Of a DNA stretch of 64,000 bases, positions 56,539 to 64,000 are shown one piece after another (the first letter of the stretch is position 1; every line of letters begins with the position of its first letter). The translations under genes were made by a program, and so were the position numbers. The stretch comes from Georgfuchsia toluolica (GTDB lineage: Bacteria > Pseudomonadota > Gammaproteobacteria > Burkholderiales > Rhodocyclaceae): assembly GCF_907163265.1 (NCBI RefSeq), contig NZ_CAJQUM010000001.1:620001-684000 (forward strand). The letters are read 5' to 3'. A model generated the notes under the pieces. The model was not told the origin of the DNA. It did not search any database and worked only from the letters and a program-made list of their open reading frames with translations.

Positions 56539-57303
56539 TTATTTTTTAAGCGCTGCGAGGTGGGGATACTTCTCGGTCAGAAGGGATCCCGGGTAATACG
56601 TTGTCTTGAACGCGGGGTGGGTCTGGATCAGATGCAGCCAATGTGCGATGGCAGGCTTATCGGCCCAGGCGGTGCCCAGATTGATGTCATCCATGCGAAC
56701 GATCACCGGCATGATGGCAACATCGGCCAGGGTCATATTTTTACCCATCAACCACGGACCGCCGCTTTCGCCAATCCAGTCATTCATGCGCACTACCGAT
56801 CGATGGAGACGATCCAGAGCCTGGTCCATTTCCTTCTGCGGGAAGCCCGTTTGCCCCATGCTCAGCAGGAATTCCTTGCGCAATGGTTTTGCATTGGCGA
56901 GAGCAATGAACTCTTCCTTGCTCATTTTCTGGAAACTCGGCAGGAATGCGAGGTTGTATGAGGGTACGCGTAGCGAGGGAGTCGGTATTTCGTCTATGTA
57001 ACGCATCATCCAGCGCATGCGCGCCCGATCCACGGGATCGCGCGGCGTGAACGGGGAGACGTCGCCCCTGACTTCATCCAGGTACTCGATGATGACCGCC
57101 GAATCGAGTACCGGGCGCCCGTTATGGAGCAGTGCCGGTACCACGCCGTTCGGGTTGATCTTCAAATATTCAGGCTTCAGTTGATCGCCCGAGAGGAGAT
57201 CCAGCTTGTGTTCCTCGAAGGCCAAGCCCTTCGCGTTGAGAACGAAGCGTACCCGCTGACTGCAAGTGGATTGTGGTGCGTTGTAAAGCACAAATTCGTT
57301 CAT
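56539..57303 (-). CDS. glutathione S-transferase-like protein
   Basis: 254 residues. Thioredoxin-like N-terminal domain with QSTCSQRVRFVLNAKGLAF (glutathione-site Ser/Cys) and the cis-Pro NPNGVVPALLHNGRPVLDSA, followed by an all-helical C-terminal domain. Related enzymes include ring-cleavage isomerases (maleylacetoacetate/maleylpyruvate type) and LigEF-type etherases. It is the last gene of the minus-strand block and convergent with tupA. Its reaction is not predictable. Confidence 0.85.
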   Translation of the reverse strand: MNEFVLYNAPQSTCSQRVRFVLNAKGLAFEEHKLDLLSGDQLKPEYLKINPNGVVPALLHNGRPVLDSAVIIEYLDEVRGDVSPFTPRDPVDRARMRWMMRYIDEIPTPSLRVPSYNLAFLPSFQKMSKEEFIALANAKPLRKEFLLSMGQTGFPQKEMDQALDRLHRSVVRMNDWIGESGGPWLMGKNMTLADVAIMPVIVRMDDINLGTAWADKPAIAHWLHLIQTHPAFKTTYYPGSLLTEKYPHLAALKK

Positions 57304-57354
57304 GTGAGTGTTCTCCGCGGTTTCGGTGTTTACGTAAGCATAGCCGGGACAGGA

Positions 57355-58095
57355 TCAAAACATGTGCTGGCCGCCATTGATCGAAATGTTCGCGCCATGG
57401 ACAAAGGCAGCTTCTTCGGAGGCAAGATAGGCGACCAGGCCGGCGACCTCTTCCGGCTTGCCCAGGCGCGACATCGGGATTTGCGGCAGTATTTTGTTGT
57501 CGAGCACCTCGCGCGGGATTGCCGTGACCATACGGGTGCCGATATAGCCCGGCGAAATCGTGTTGACGGTGACGCCACGCTTGGCGACTTCGAGCGCCAG
57601 TGCCTTGGTGAAACCGTGCATGCCTGCTTTTGCCGACGAATAATTGGTCTGGCCGAAAGCCCCCTTCTGGGCGTTCACCGAGGAAATATTAATCACCCGG
57701 CCCCAGCCGCGCTCGATCATGCCGTCCAGGACCTGCTTGGTCATGTTGAAGACGGAATAAAGATTGGTGCGAATGACGATATCCCAGTCCTTTGGTGTCA
57801 TTTTCTTGAATGTCATGTCGCGCGTGATGCCGGCATTATTGACCAGCACATCCACCGGGCCAAGATCATTTCCCACCCTGGCCACGCACTCGCGGCAGGA
57901 ATCGAAATCGACGACATCGCAGGGGTAGGCATTGAAGTTGTAGCCCCGGCTGTTCATCGACTTCAGCCAGTCCCTGGCTTTGGTATTGCTTGGACTGTAG
58001 GTCGTCACCACCTTGTAGCCAAGCGCCGCCAGCTTGATACAGACCGCTTCTCCCAGCCCTCCCATACCACCTGTTACCAATGCTACGCGCTGCAT
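57355..58095 (-). CDS. phaB: acetoacetyl-CoA reductase-like SDR
   Basis: 246 residues. Rossmann motif ALVTGGMGGLGEAVC, NNAGITRD, catalytic Ser (NISSVNAQKGAFGQTNYS) and Tyr-x-x-x-Lys (YSSAKAG), then VNTISPGYIGTRMV. These match PhaB, which reduces acetoacetyl-CoA to 3-hydroxybutyryl-CoA with NADPH for PHB synthesis. The family also includes close 3-oxoacyl reductases, so the pathway assignment is tentative: no phaA or phaC is nearby. Confidence 0.85.
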   Translation of the reverse strand: MQRVALVTGGMGGLGEAVCIKLAALGYKVVTTYSPSNTKARDWLKSMNSRGYNFNAYPCDVVDFDSCRECVARVGNDLGPVDVLVNNAGITRDMTFKKMTPKDWDIVIRTNLYSVFNMTKQVLDGMIERGWGRVINISSVNAQKGAFGQTNYSSAKAGMHGFTKALALEVAKRGVTVNTISPGYIGTRMVTAIPREVLDNKILPQIPMSRLGKPEEVAGLVAYLASEEAAFVHGANISINGGQHMF

Positions 58096-58148
58096 GATTC
58101 ACTCCCAACATTGTTATCAGCCATTACGGTTAAACGTACTGTCTACGG

Positions 58149-58889
58149 TTAATTCGACCTGAAAAACAAGGGCGACAGTTGCTCGATTTGCGCTGGCTGC
58201 AGCAACTTGTTCTCACAGGAGACGATTAATGGTGCGACGGCCGCTGAAAATGCGCGCCAGTTGCTGTCCTCAACCCGCGTTTCAAGATAATTTCGTCGCG
58301 CAGGGAAATCCGGATAACAACGATAATCAAAAACCTGATGCTGTTTGCCGACCAAACTGACGAAGCTGCCCAGCAGATAGTCAGTTGCGGCCCCTCCAGC
58401 CGGTAAGCCGTAATTTTTATATGACTGCCAGTATGCAGGCAGAGTTCCCGGCAGCAGAGTGGTTACGGTTTCTTCAACCAGCAAAGCCGGCTCGGTAGCC
58501 AGGTTCGCGTACTGTCGGCCACCAGGCAGCCAGTCGTTGCCGTTGCCCCAGAATGGCGTCAGTTCGACAATCGGCGCGGGCACGAGAAATCGGTTTTCCT
58601 GGGCAAGCAACAATGGCCGGGCTGTCTTGAAATAGGATTCAAGCGCAGTGATTCGATACAACCCTTGCAGGCGATTCAGCCAGTCGTCGTAACTGTCATA
58701 GCGATACAGATGCATGATCTGGCAATCCGGGCCGGTCACCGTTGAAAAATAACCGATCAGGCGATCCAGAATTGGTTTGATCAATTCATAGCCACGGGCG
58801 TGTTGCGCCTGCCAGAACGATTCCATACAACCCGCTTTAAGCGTGTAAACGCGCTGTTCGATCAGCATATAGTCAGCCTTGACATTCAT
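58149..58889 (-). CDS. NIPSNAP-family protein
   Basis: 246 residues made of two ferredoxin-like alpha-beta barrel repeats (about 8-105 and 115-230), with LIEQRVYTLKAGCMESFWQ and YELIKPILDRLIGYFST at the start and HQVFDYRCYPDFPARRNYL later, typical of NIPSNAP. The function of bacterial members is poorly known; some sit in catabolic operons. Its ATG overlaps the MoaD-like stop (ATGA), so it is translationally coupled to the AOR-linked genes. Confidence 0.82.
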   Translation of the reverse strand: MNVKADYMLIEQRVYTLKAGCMESFWQAQHARGYELIKPILDRLIGYFSTVTGPDCQIMHLYRYDSYDDWLNRLQGLYRITALESYFKTARPLLLAQENRFLVPAPIVELTPFWGNGNDWLPGGRQYANLATEPALLVEETVTTLLPGTLPAYWQSYKNYGLPAGGAATDYLLGSFVSLVGKQHQVFDYRCYPDFPARRNYLETRVEDSNWRAFSAAVAPLIVSCENKLLQPAQIEQLSPLFFRSN

Positions 58890-59116
58890 CCACCGCCAAT
58901 GGGCGGGTGAAGTTCCACCTGGTCCCCATCTGAAACTTCAGCGTCATGCAGGGATACCAGGGTACCGTTTACTGCAGCAATCGCTATCTCGGCGCTAGGC
59001 AACTTGAGTTGCGTCACCAGTTCAATCAGCGGGATTGGCTTATCCAGATGAATTGTCAGCCGCCCGGATTTCTGCGGGAGATACCAACCCAAATAGCCGC
59101 CGAGATGCAGTTCCAC
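58886..59116 (-). CDS. MoaD/ThiS-family sulfur carrier linked to AOR
   Basis: 76 residues, GTG start immediately after the AOR stop. Beta-grasp ubiquitin-like pattern (LTIHLDKPIPLIELVTQL, VNGTLVSLHDAEVSDGDQVE) ending HPPIGGG, with the terminal Gly-Gly needed for adenylation and thiocarboxylate formation. Dedicated MoaD-like proteins next to AOR genes are thought to serve dithiolene formation of the tungsten pyranopterin cofactor. Confidence 0.88.
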   Translation of the reverse strand: MELHLGGYLGWYLPQKSGRLTIHLDKPIPLIELVTQLKLPSAEIAIAAVNGTLVSLHDAEVSDGDQVELHPPIGGG

Positions 59117-61021
59117 TCACACACCCAACAAATCGGCGACCCACTCGATGCCGAGTTCATGCAGGCGGCCACGCGTTGGTGCCGTAGTATCGAGGCTCCA
59201 TCCCTTCAATCGATAGACTTCGTCCATGGTCTGCTGGAACTCCTCCCTTGGCATTGTGGCGCCAGCCATAGGGCCGTTTTCCAGCGGCTGGAACATGCGT
59301 TCCGGCAAGGTGTCATCCTTGCGCGAAAAACCATTGAGGACGTTGAATGCTCGCGCCAGATTGGTGGCGCGCTCGCCGATACGCAGCAGATCTTCGATAG
59401 TTAGCTCATTCCAGCCGGTTGCCGCCCGAACTGCCGTCAGCACTTCGTCAACCTGCATGAAGGAGCGGGGGGCTGGACCGAAGTAACACAGCCCCACCAC
59501 TTTGCCGAAACTGGACCAGTTTTCCAGGATCGCATAGTTCCGCGCCTTGGCGGCGCCAAGCTCACGCGGGGGCAGGGCAGCGACACTCAGGGGCTCGGCC
59601 CCCTTGAAAGTGATCGATTCCGGATTCGCTACCAGGGGGTCATGTACCGAGTACAGATGATCACCGCCATATTCGCCAATCGCATAGCCAATACCCACAC
59701 CCACCTTGCCGCGTGGATCGTGCATGGCCAATTCCATGCCCTTGACCTGAATGGAGAACAGGTGGGCGTCGCCACCGATCACCTCTGCCGCACGCTTGCT
59801 TCCTTCGGCGAGGAGATTGCCGATGCCTTCGCGCCTGGCGATCAGTTCGATTGCCTTGAGCACGGCTTCGGCATTGCCGAAGCGCAAGTCCAGCCCGCCG
59901 GTATCCTTCAGTCCGATCAAGCCGTGCTCAAAACACTCCATGGCGAAGGCAATGGTAGAACTGGTCGAGATGGTGTCGAGCGTGTAGCGATCACAAAGCT
60001 CATTTGCCTTGGCGATCGCCTGCAAATCATCGACCCCGCAATAGCCGCCAAAGCCTTCGACTGTCTCGTATTCGGGCCCGCCGTAGGCATCGCTGACCTG
60101 ATAGCGGTCATCCACTTTCACCTCGCGCTTGCAGCGAACGGCGCAGGCGTAGCAGGTCTTCCGTGCCGAGAGTATCTGCTTTTCGTAGGCTTCCCACTTG
60201 ATGTTGTCGACGCCTTCAAAAACGCCCTGGCGGAAATTGCGCGTGGGCAGAAAGCCTCCCGCATTGAAGGCCCCCACCAGATCCGGCGTTCCCTTGACTT
60301 GCAGATCCCAGGCTTGCGGATGTTCTTTGACGCGCTTGCTGAGGGAGCGCGCAATTTCGGTGATCGGTTCGATGTCATGCGCATTATCGCGGTAGTGCCC
60401 CGTGCCACGCACGGCGATTGCCTTCAGATTCTTCGAACCCATTACGGCACCCATGCCGGTACGGCCGTTGTAATGGCGCAGTTCGTTGCTTACCGCGGCA
60501 TAGCGCACGCAGTTTTCGCCGCCCATGCCGATTTGCAGGACGCGGACATGTTTGTCAGCCATTTCGGCACGGATCCGGTTTTGCACCTCTTCCGGTTCGC
60601 ATCCCCACAATGCCCGCGCATCGCGCAATTCGACCTTGTCATCCCGAATCATCAGATAAGTTGGGTGTTCCGCCCGCCCGGTGATGACAATGGCCTCGTA
60701 GCCTGCGGTCTTCAGTTCCGGCCCCCAATAGCCGCCGGCTTCCGATTCGCCATAGGTGCCCGTCAGTGGCGAACGTGCGGCCATGGTAAAGCGGGTCGAG
60801 GCCGAAAATGGTGCGCCAGTAAGCAATCCATTGGCAATCACCAGTATATTTTCCGGGGCCAGAGCATCGGTACCCGGTGCGAGTTCCTTGAGCAACAGAT
60901 ACCCAGCAAGCGCCTTGCCGCCAGGATAGAGACGATAGAATTCTTCGTCGAAGTTTTCGCTGCGGAATGAACTCCGCGTCAGATCAACGCGAAGAATTTT
61001 GCCGCTGGTGCCGTAAGCCAT
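59117..61021 (-). CDS. aor: aldehyde:ferredoxin oxidoreductase (tungsten)
   Basis: 634 residues, typical length. Cys290-x2-Cys293-x3-Cys297 (CYACAVRC) and Cys512 (GLCYFG) are in the places of the [4Fe-4S] ligands. FTMAARSPLTGTYGESEAGG and NGRTGMGAVMGSKNLKAIAV bind the bis-pyranopterin cofactor. It oxidises aldehydes to acids (or the reverse) with a low-potential acceptor. Partner genes aorA/aorC of aromatic degraders are not adjacent. The dedicated MoaD-like protein and nearby tup transporter support tungsten. AOR stop abuts the MoaD-like start. Confidence 0.92.
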   Translation of the reverse strand: MAYGTSGKILRVDLTRSSFRSENFDEEFYRLYPGGKALAGYLLLKELAPGTDALAPENILVIANGLLTGAPFSASTRFTMAARSPLTGTYGESEAGGYWGPELKTAGYEAIVITGRAEHPTYLMIRDDKVELRDARALWGCEPEEVQNRIRAEMADKHVRVLQIGMGGENCVRYAAVSNELRHYNGRTGMGAVMGSKNLKAIAVRGTGHYRDNAHDIEPITEIARSLSKRVKEHPQAWDLQVKGTPDLVGAFNAGGFLPTRNFRQGVFEGVDNIKWEAYEKQILSARKTCYACAVRCKREVKVDDRYQVSDAYGGPEYETVEGFGGYCGVDDLQAIAKANELCDRYTLDTISTSSTIAFAMECFEHGLIGLKDTGGLDLRFGNAEAVLKAIELIARREGIGNLLAEGSKRAAEVIGGDAHLFSIQVKGMELAMHDPRGKVGVGIGYAIGEYGGDHLYSVHDPLVANPESITFKGAEPLSVAALPPRELGAAKARNYAILENWSSFGKVVGLCYFGPAPRSFMQVDEVLTAVRAATGWNELTIEDLLRIGERATNLARAFNVLNGFSRKDDTLPERMFQPLENGPMAGATMPREEFQQTMDEVYRLKGWSLDTTAPTRGRLHELGIEWVADLLGV

Positions 61022-61142
61022 GTGTTGCCCCTAAACATTGGCAGCTACTGGGTAGTTGGCCGATTACAGGCTTCGTGATCCATGCCATGGCGTATTGATG
61101 GATCGCGCGTTGCCTGGAATATAAGGCTCGACAGGCCCTTGA

Positions 61143-61190
61143 ATAAAAAACCTCCGGGACAAAGCCCGGGGGGAAACTCCCCGAGGAGGT
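61143..61190 (-). terminator. probable Rho-independent terminator after E3 of locus 2
   Basis: Read on the minus strand: ACCTCC pairs with GGAGGT and is followed by six T, with inner GC-rich arms (CGGGG/CCCCG) inside the loop. It lies between E3 and AOR and would separate the dehydrogenase operon from the AOR operon. Confidence 0.55.
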
Positions 61191-61242
61191 GGGGAGGAGG
61201 AGAGACATTGAGCACCGATTGGCATGCATGACAAGCCGGCAT

Positions 61243-62649
61243 TCATTTCTTCGGCAGATAAAGATCGGTGATGGAACCTTCTGCAATTTCGGCGGCCAGC
61301 GCGAGGGTTTCGGACAAGGTGGGGTGCGGATGAATGGCAAGGGCCAGGTCTCCGGCTTCGGCATCCATCTCCATCGCCACAACCGCTTCGGCAATCAATT
61401 CGCCTGCGCCGATGCCAACGATGCCGGCACCAATGACGCGCCGGGTCTTTTTATCGATGATCAGTTTGGTTAAACCTTCATCGCGCCCGGAGGCCAGCGC
61501 ACGGCCGCAGGCGGCCCAGGGAAAAATGGCTTTCTCGAACTCCAGGCCCAGTTTTATCGCCGCTGTTTCCGTGACGCCCATCCAGGAGATTTCGGGGTCC
61601 GTATAGGCCACTGAAGGAATGGTGCGTGCCTGGAAACTCACCCGATGGCCGGCAATGACTTCGGCGGCAACCTTGCCTTCGTGCGCGGCCTTGTGCGCTA
61701 GCATGGGTTCGCTGCAGATATCGCCGATGGCGAAAATATGCGGTACGTTCGTGCGCATCTGCGTATCAACGTGAATGAAGCCCCGCTGGTCCACGGCAAC
61801 CCCAGCCGCTTCCGCGTTAATGGCGCGGCCGTTGGGTTGGCGTCCAACCGCGACAAGCACGCGGTCGTAGATGCCGGGCGCAGGAGCGTCAGGTCCGTCA
61901 AATGATGCGCGCACCCCTTGCGGCAGGGATTCCAGCTTGGTCACCCTGGTCTTCAGCAGGATCTGTTCATACTGTTTTTTCAGACGTGCGGCGAGTGGTT
62001 TGATCAGATCCGCATCGGCACCGGGCATCAATTGATCCATCAGTTCGACGACGGTGACTTTTGAACCCAGCGCATGATATACGGTGGCCATTTCCAGACC
62101 GATGATGCCGCCACCGATTACCAGCAACCTGCCCGGGATGTCGGCAAGCGCCAGAGCTCCGGCGGAATCGATCAAGCGTGGATCGTCATAAGGGAAGCCG
62201 GGAATCTTGGTCACCGATGAGCCGGCGGCAATGATGGCGTTTTCGAAGCTGAGGGTCTTAGGACCGGTGGCAGTTTCTACGCGTATCGACTTGGGGGAAG
62301 TGAACTGCGCGATGCCGGTGACTACCCAGACCTTGCGTTGTTTTGCCAGGGCAGCCAGGCCCTTGGTCAGCTTGGCTACTACCGAATCTTTCCAGGCACG
62401 CAGGGCGGGCAGGTCGAGTTCCGGTTTGGCAAAGCGGATACCGGGCGTCTCAGCTGCTTCGGTGATGACCTTGGCAACGTGCAACAGCGCCTTCGACGGG
62501 ATGCAGCCGACATTGAGGCAGACGCCGCCCAGCGTAGCATTGCGGTCGATCAGCACAACCTTCTTGCCAAGGTCGGCGGCACGGAAAGCGGCAGTGTAGC
62601 CGCCGGGTCCGGCACCGAGGACAACTACATCGGCGTTCAAGTCGCTCAT
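61243..62649 (-). CDS. lpdA: dihydrolipoamide dehydrogenase (E3), locus 2
   Basis: 468 residues. GAGPGGYTAAFRAADLGK (FAD), GGVCLNVGCIPSK with Cys44 and Cys49, VIGGGIIGLEMATVY (NAD) and the C-terminal HPHPTLSETL with the active-site His. Start ATG overlaps the E2 stop (ATGA). It is clearly distinct from the E3 at 16469-17884, so this window encodes two separate E3 proteins, each tied to its own E2. Confidence 0.95.
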   Translation of the reverse strand: MSDLNADVVVLGAGPGGYTAAFRAADLGKKVVLIDRNATLGGVCLNVGCIPSKALLHVAKVITEAAETPGIRFAKPELDLPALRAWKDSVVAKLTKGLAALAKQRKVWVVTGIAQFTSPKSIRVETATGPKTLSFENAIIAAGSSVTKIPGFPYDDPRLIDSAGALALADIPGRLLVIGGGIIGLEMATVYHALGSKVTVVELMDQLMPGADADLIKPLAARLKKQYEQILLKTRVTKLESLPQGVRASFDGPDAPAPGIYDRVLVAVGRQPNGRAINAEAAGVAVDQRGFIHVDTQMRTNVPHIFAIGDICSEPMLAHKAAHEGKVAAEVIAGHRVSFQARTIPSVAYTDPEISWMGVTETAAIKLGLEFEKAIFPWAACGRALASGRDEGLTKLIIDKKTRRVIGAGIVGIGAGELIAEAVVAMEMDAEAGDLALAIHPHPTLSETLALAAEIAEGSITDLYLPKK

Positions 62650-63944
62650 ATTTCGTTCAGCCAGTCGCGGTTCTCGATGATTTCCTTCAGATAACGCAGG
62701 AAGGATGCCGAATAGGCACCATCAAAGGCCCGATGGTCGAAGGATTGCGCCAGGATGCCGATGGGGCGGATGGCGATTACGTCGCCATCGGGACCTTCGA
62801 TCACCACCGGCTTCTTGCGCACGCCATCGGCAGAGAGGATGGCGGCTTGGGGCTGGTTGATGATGGAGGTGCTAAACAGGGTGCCGAACGTGCCTGAGTT
62901 GGAGATGGTGTAGGTGCCGCCGGCAAGTTCGTCGGGCTTGAGCTGGTTCCTGCGTGCTGCCGAGGCGAGACGGTTGATCTCGGCCGCCAGGCCGCGCAGA
63001 TTGCGGTGGTCTGCATCGCGCACTACCGTTGCCAGCAAGCCTTCAAAATTTACATCGACGGCGATGCCTAGGTGCACGCGCTTGTGTACGATCAACTCAT
63101 CGTTGCCGAAGCTGGAGTTAATGTAGGGATATTTACCAATGGCATCGCACACGGCGCGGACGATGAAAGGCATATAGGTGAGCGAGTAGCCTTCACGCTC
63201 CTTCCACTCCTTGCCGACTGCTTGTCGCGCCTTGTCCACGGCCTGGAAGTCCACTTCCACCGCTTGCACCGCGTGCGGGGTGGTGGTCTTGGATCGCACC
63301 ATATGGCTGGCAGTCGCACGGCGAATCTTGTTGAGCGGCAGCACTAGATCATCCTTTCCGACGCTGACGGCAACCGGCTGTGGCGCGGACAAGACCGGTT
63401 GTGTCGTTGCGGCGGTGTGTCTAGACAGCGGCGCGGCAGTTTTATCAAGCCTGGATGGTTTGCTCGCAAGGTAGGCAAGAACGTCTTCGCGGGTGATGCG
63501 GCCGTTGTTGCCGGTACCCGTGACTTGTTCGGGAGACAGGCCATTTTCTCCCAGCAGGCGTCGCACCACCGGGGATAAGCGTACTTGAGCATCATTGGAG
63601 CGTTCCGGCATCCGGCTTTGGATCTGCGCACTGTTGCCTGCTATAGCGGGCCTGGCAACTGCCGCGACGACATTTTCTGATGCCGGCGCTGCCGTAACTT
63701 CGCTGGTGCTTCCTTCTTCCCTGATGATTGCCAGTACCGTGCCGACTTTCACCGTCGTGCCTGCTGCAACGAGGATTTCTGTCAATACGCCGGCAACCGG
63801 CGTCGGGATTTCGCTGGTGACTTTGTCGGTTTCCACATCGAATAGCGACTCGTCGGCTTCCACCTTGTCGCCAACCTTCTTGTACCAGTTGGCAACCATG
63901 CCTTCCAGCACGGTTTCTCCCAACTGCGGCATGATTACGTTCAT
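62646..63944 (-). CDS. dihydrolipoamide acyltransferase (E2), locus 2
   Basis: 432 residues: lipoyl domain (1-77, Lys41 in VETDKVTSEIPTP), long Ala/Pro linker, subunit-binding domain (about 127-165, VRRLLGENGLSPEQV, GNNGRITREDVL) and catalytic domain ending SFDHRAFDGAYSASF with HxxxDG intact. Start MNVIMPQLGE at 63944. More like the branched-chain/acetoin group than E. coli-type pyruvate E2. The gene upstream is an aldehyde dehydrogenase, as in locus 1, but E1 genes are not between them. Confidence 0.93.
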   Translation of the reverse strand: MNVIMPQLGETVLEGMVANWYKKVGDKVEADESLFDVETDKVTSEIPTPVAGVLTEILVAAGTTVKVGTVLAIIREEGSTSEVTAAPASENVVAAVARPAIAGNSAQIQSRMPERSNDAQVRLSPVVRRLLGENGLSPEQVTGTGNNGRITREDVLAYLASKPSRLDKTAAPLSRHTAATTQPVLSAPQPVAVSVGKDDLVLPLNKIRRATASHMVRSKTTTPHAVQAVEVDFQAVDKARQAVGKEWKEREGYSLTYMPFIVRAVCDAIGKYPYINSSFGNDELIVHKRVHLGIAVDVNFEGLLATVVRDADHRNLRGLAAEINRLASAARRNQLKPDELAGGTYTISNSGTFGTLFSTSIINQPQAAILSADGVRKKPVVIEGPDGDVIAIRPIGILAQSFDHRAFDGAYSASFLRYLKEIIENRDWLNEI

Positions 63945-63952
63945 ATTCTTCC

Positions 63953-64000
63953 TCACCAAGTGACGGCAATGTATTTGGATTCGAGGTATTCGAGCAGCCC
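63953..64000 (-). CDS. aldehyde dehydrogenase C-terminus (partial)
   Basis: Only the last 15 codons are inside the window: GLLEYLESKYIAVTW and stop. This is nearly the same tail as the aldehyde dehydrogenase of locus 1 (GLLEYLESKYIAITW), so a second succinate-semialdehyde-type ALDH begins outside the window and precedes E2. Confidence 0.8.
   Translation of the reverse strand, partial: GLLEYLESKYIAVTW

Overview
The window looks like a chromosome segment of a facultatively anaerobic betaproteobacterium, most likely in or near the Rhodocyclales. The housekeeping part (PhoH-like ATPase, bcp, ppk1, ppx, kdsA-eno-ftsB, nadC, nnr) has betaproteobacterial protein sequences and order and is GC-rich. 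The rest is catabolic accessory DNA rich in molybdenum/tungsten enzymes. Taxonomy is inferred from protein style only; there is no rRNA gene in the window.

Layout. 1-7.2 kb: PhoH-like protein (cut by the window edge), an MFS exporter, a small exported protein, peroxiredoxin and the polyphosphate genes ppk1/ppx. 7.3-8.1 kb: tRNA-Val(UAC), its terminator, an integrase remnant and a candidate CRP-controlled small RNA. 8.2-16.4 kb: flippase-like protein, kdsA, eno, ftsB, nadC, a CZB-domain protein, NAD(P)HX repair enzyme and an M20 amidohydrolase. 16.5-23 kb (minus strand, visibly lower GC): an aldehyde dehydrogenase with a frameshift and a full E1alpha-E1beta-E2-E3 2-oxo-acid-dehydrogenase-type complex. 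23.3-28 kb: two TetR regulators, a frameshifted single-subunit molybdopterin enzyme resembling acetylene hydratase, and a GlxA/AraC regulator. 28-30.6 kb: acyl-CoA dehydrogenase, quinone-reductase-like flavoprotein and thioesterase. 31.4-50.3 kb: two related modules, each with a transhydroxylase/resorcinol-hydroxylase-type large and small subunit and a crotonase-fold hydrolase; between them lie a GntR regulator and an outer-membrane/periplasm/RND transport operon. 50.3-56.5 kb: a monooxygenase-like small protein, a TSUP permease, malic enzyme, a free-standing lipoyl-domain protein and a tungstate ABC transporter. 56.5-64 kb (minus strand): GST, acetoacetyl-CoA-reductase-like SDR, NIPSNAP protein, a MoaD-like protein, a tungsten aldehyde:ferredoxin oxidoreductase, and a second E3-E2 pair whose upstream gene (an aldehyde dehydrogenase) is cut by the window end.

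How it may work together (inference). The transhydroxylase-family enzymes would add or move hydroxyl groups on a phenolic ring. The crotonase-fold proteins keep the His/His/Asp set of 6-oxocamphor hydrolase, so they are good candidates for hydrolytic (retro-Claisen) opening of a cyclic 1,3-diketone tautomer. The dehydrogenase complexes, aldehyde dehydrogenases, AOR and malic enzyme could then process the fragments. Parts resemble the hydroxyhydroquinone route known for resorcinol in Azoarcus anaerobius and 3,5-dihydroxybenzoate in Thauera aromatica AR-1 (hydroxylase, HHQ dehydrogenase, E1/E2-like HBQ dehydrogenase; products malate and acetate). The duplicated hydroxylase plus OCH-like hydrolase pairing, the extra N-terminal domain on both large subunits and the associated transport operon are not part of that route as I know it, and are the best candidates for something new. 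The substrate cannot be read from the sequence.
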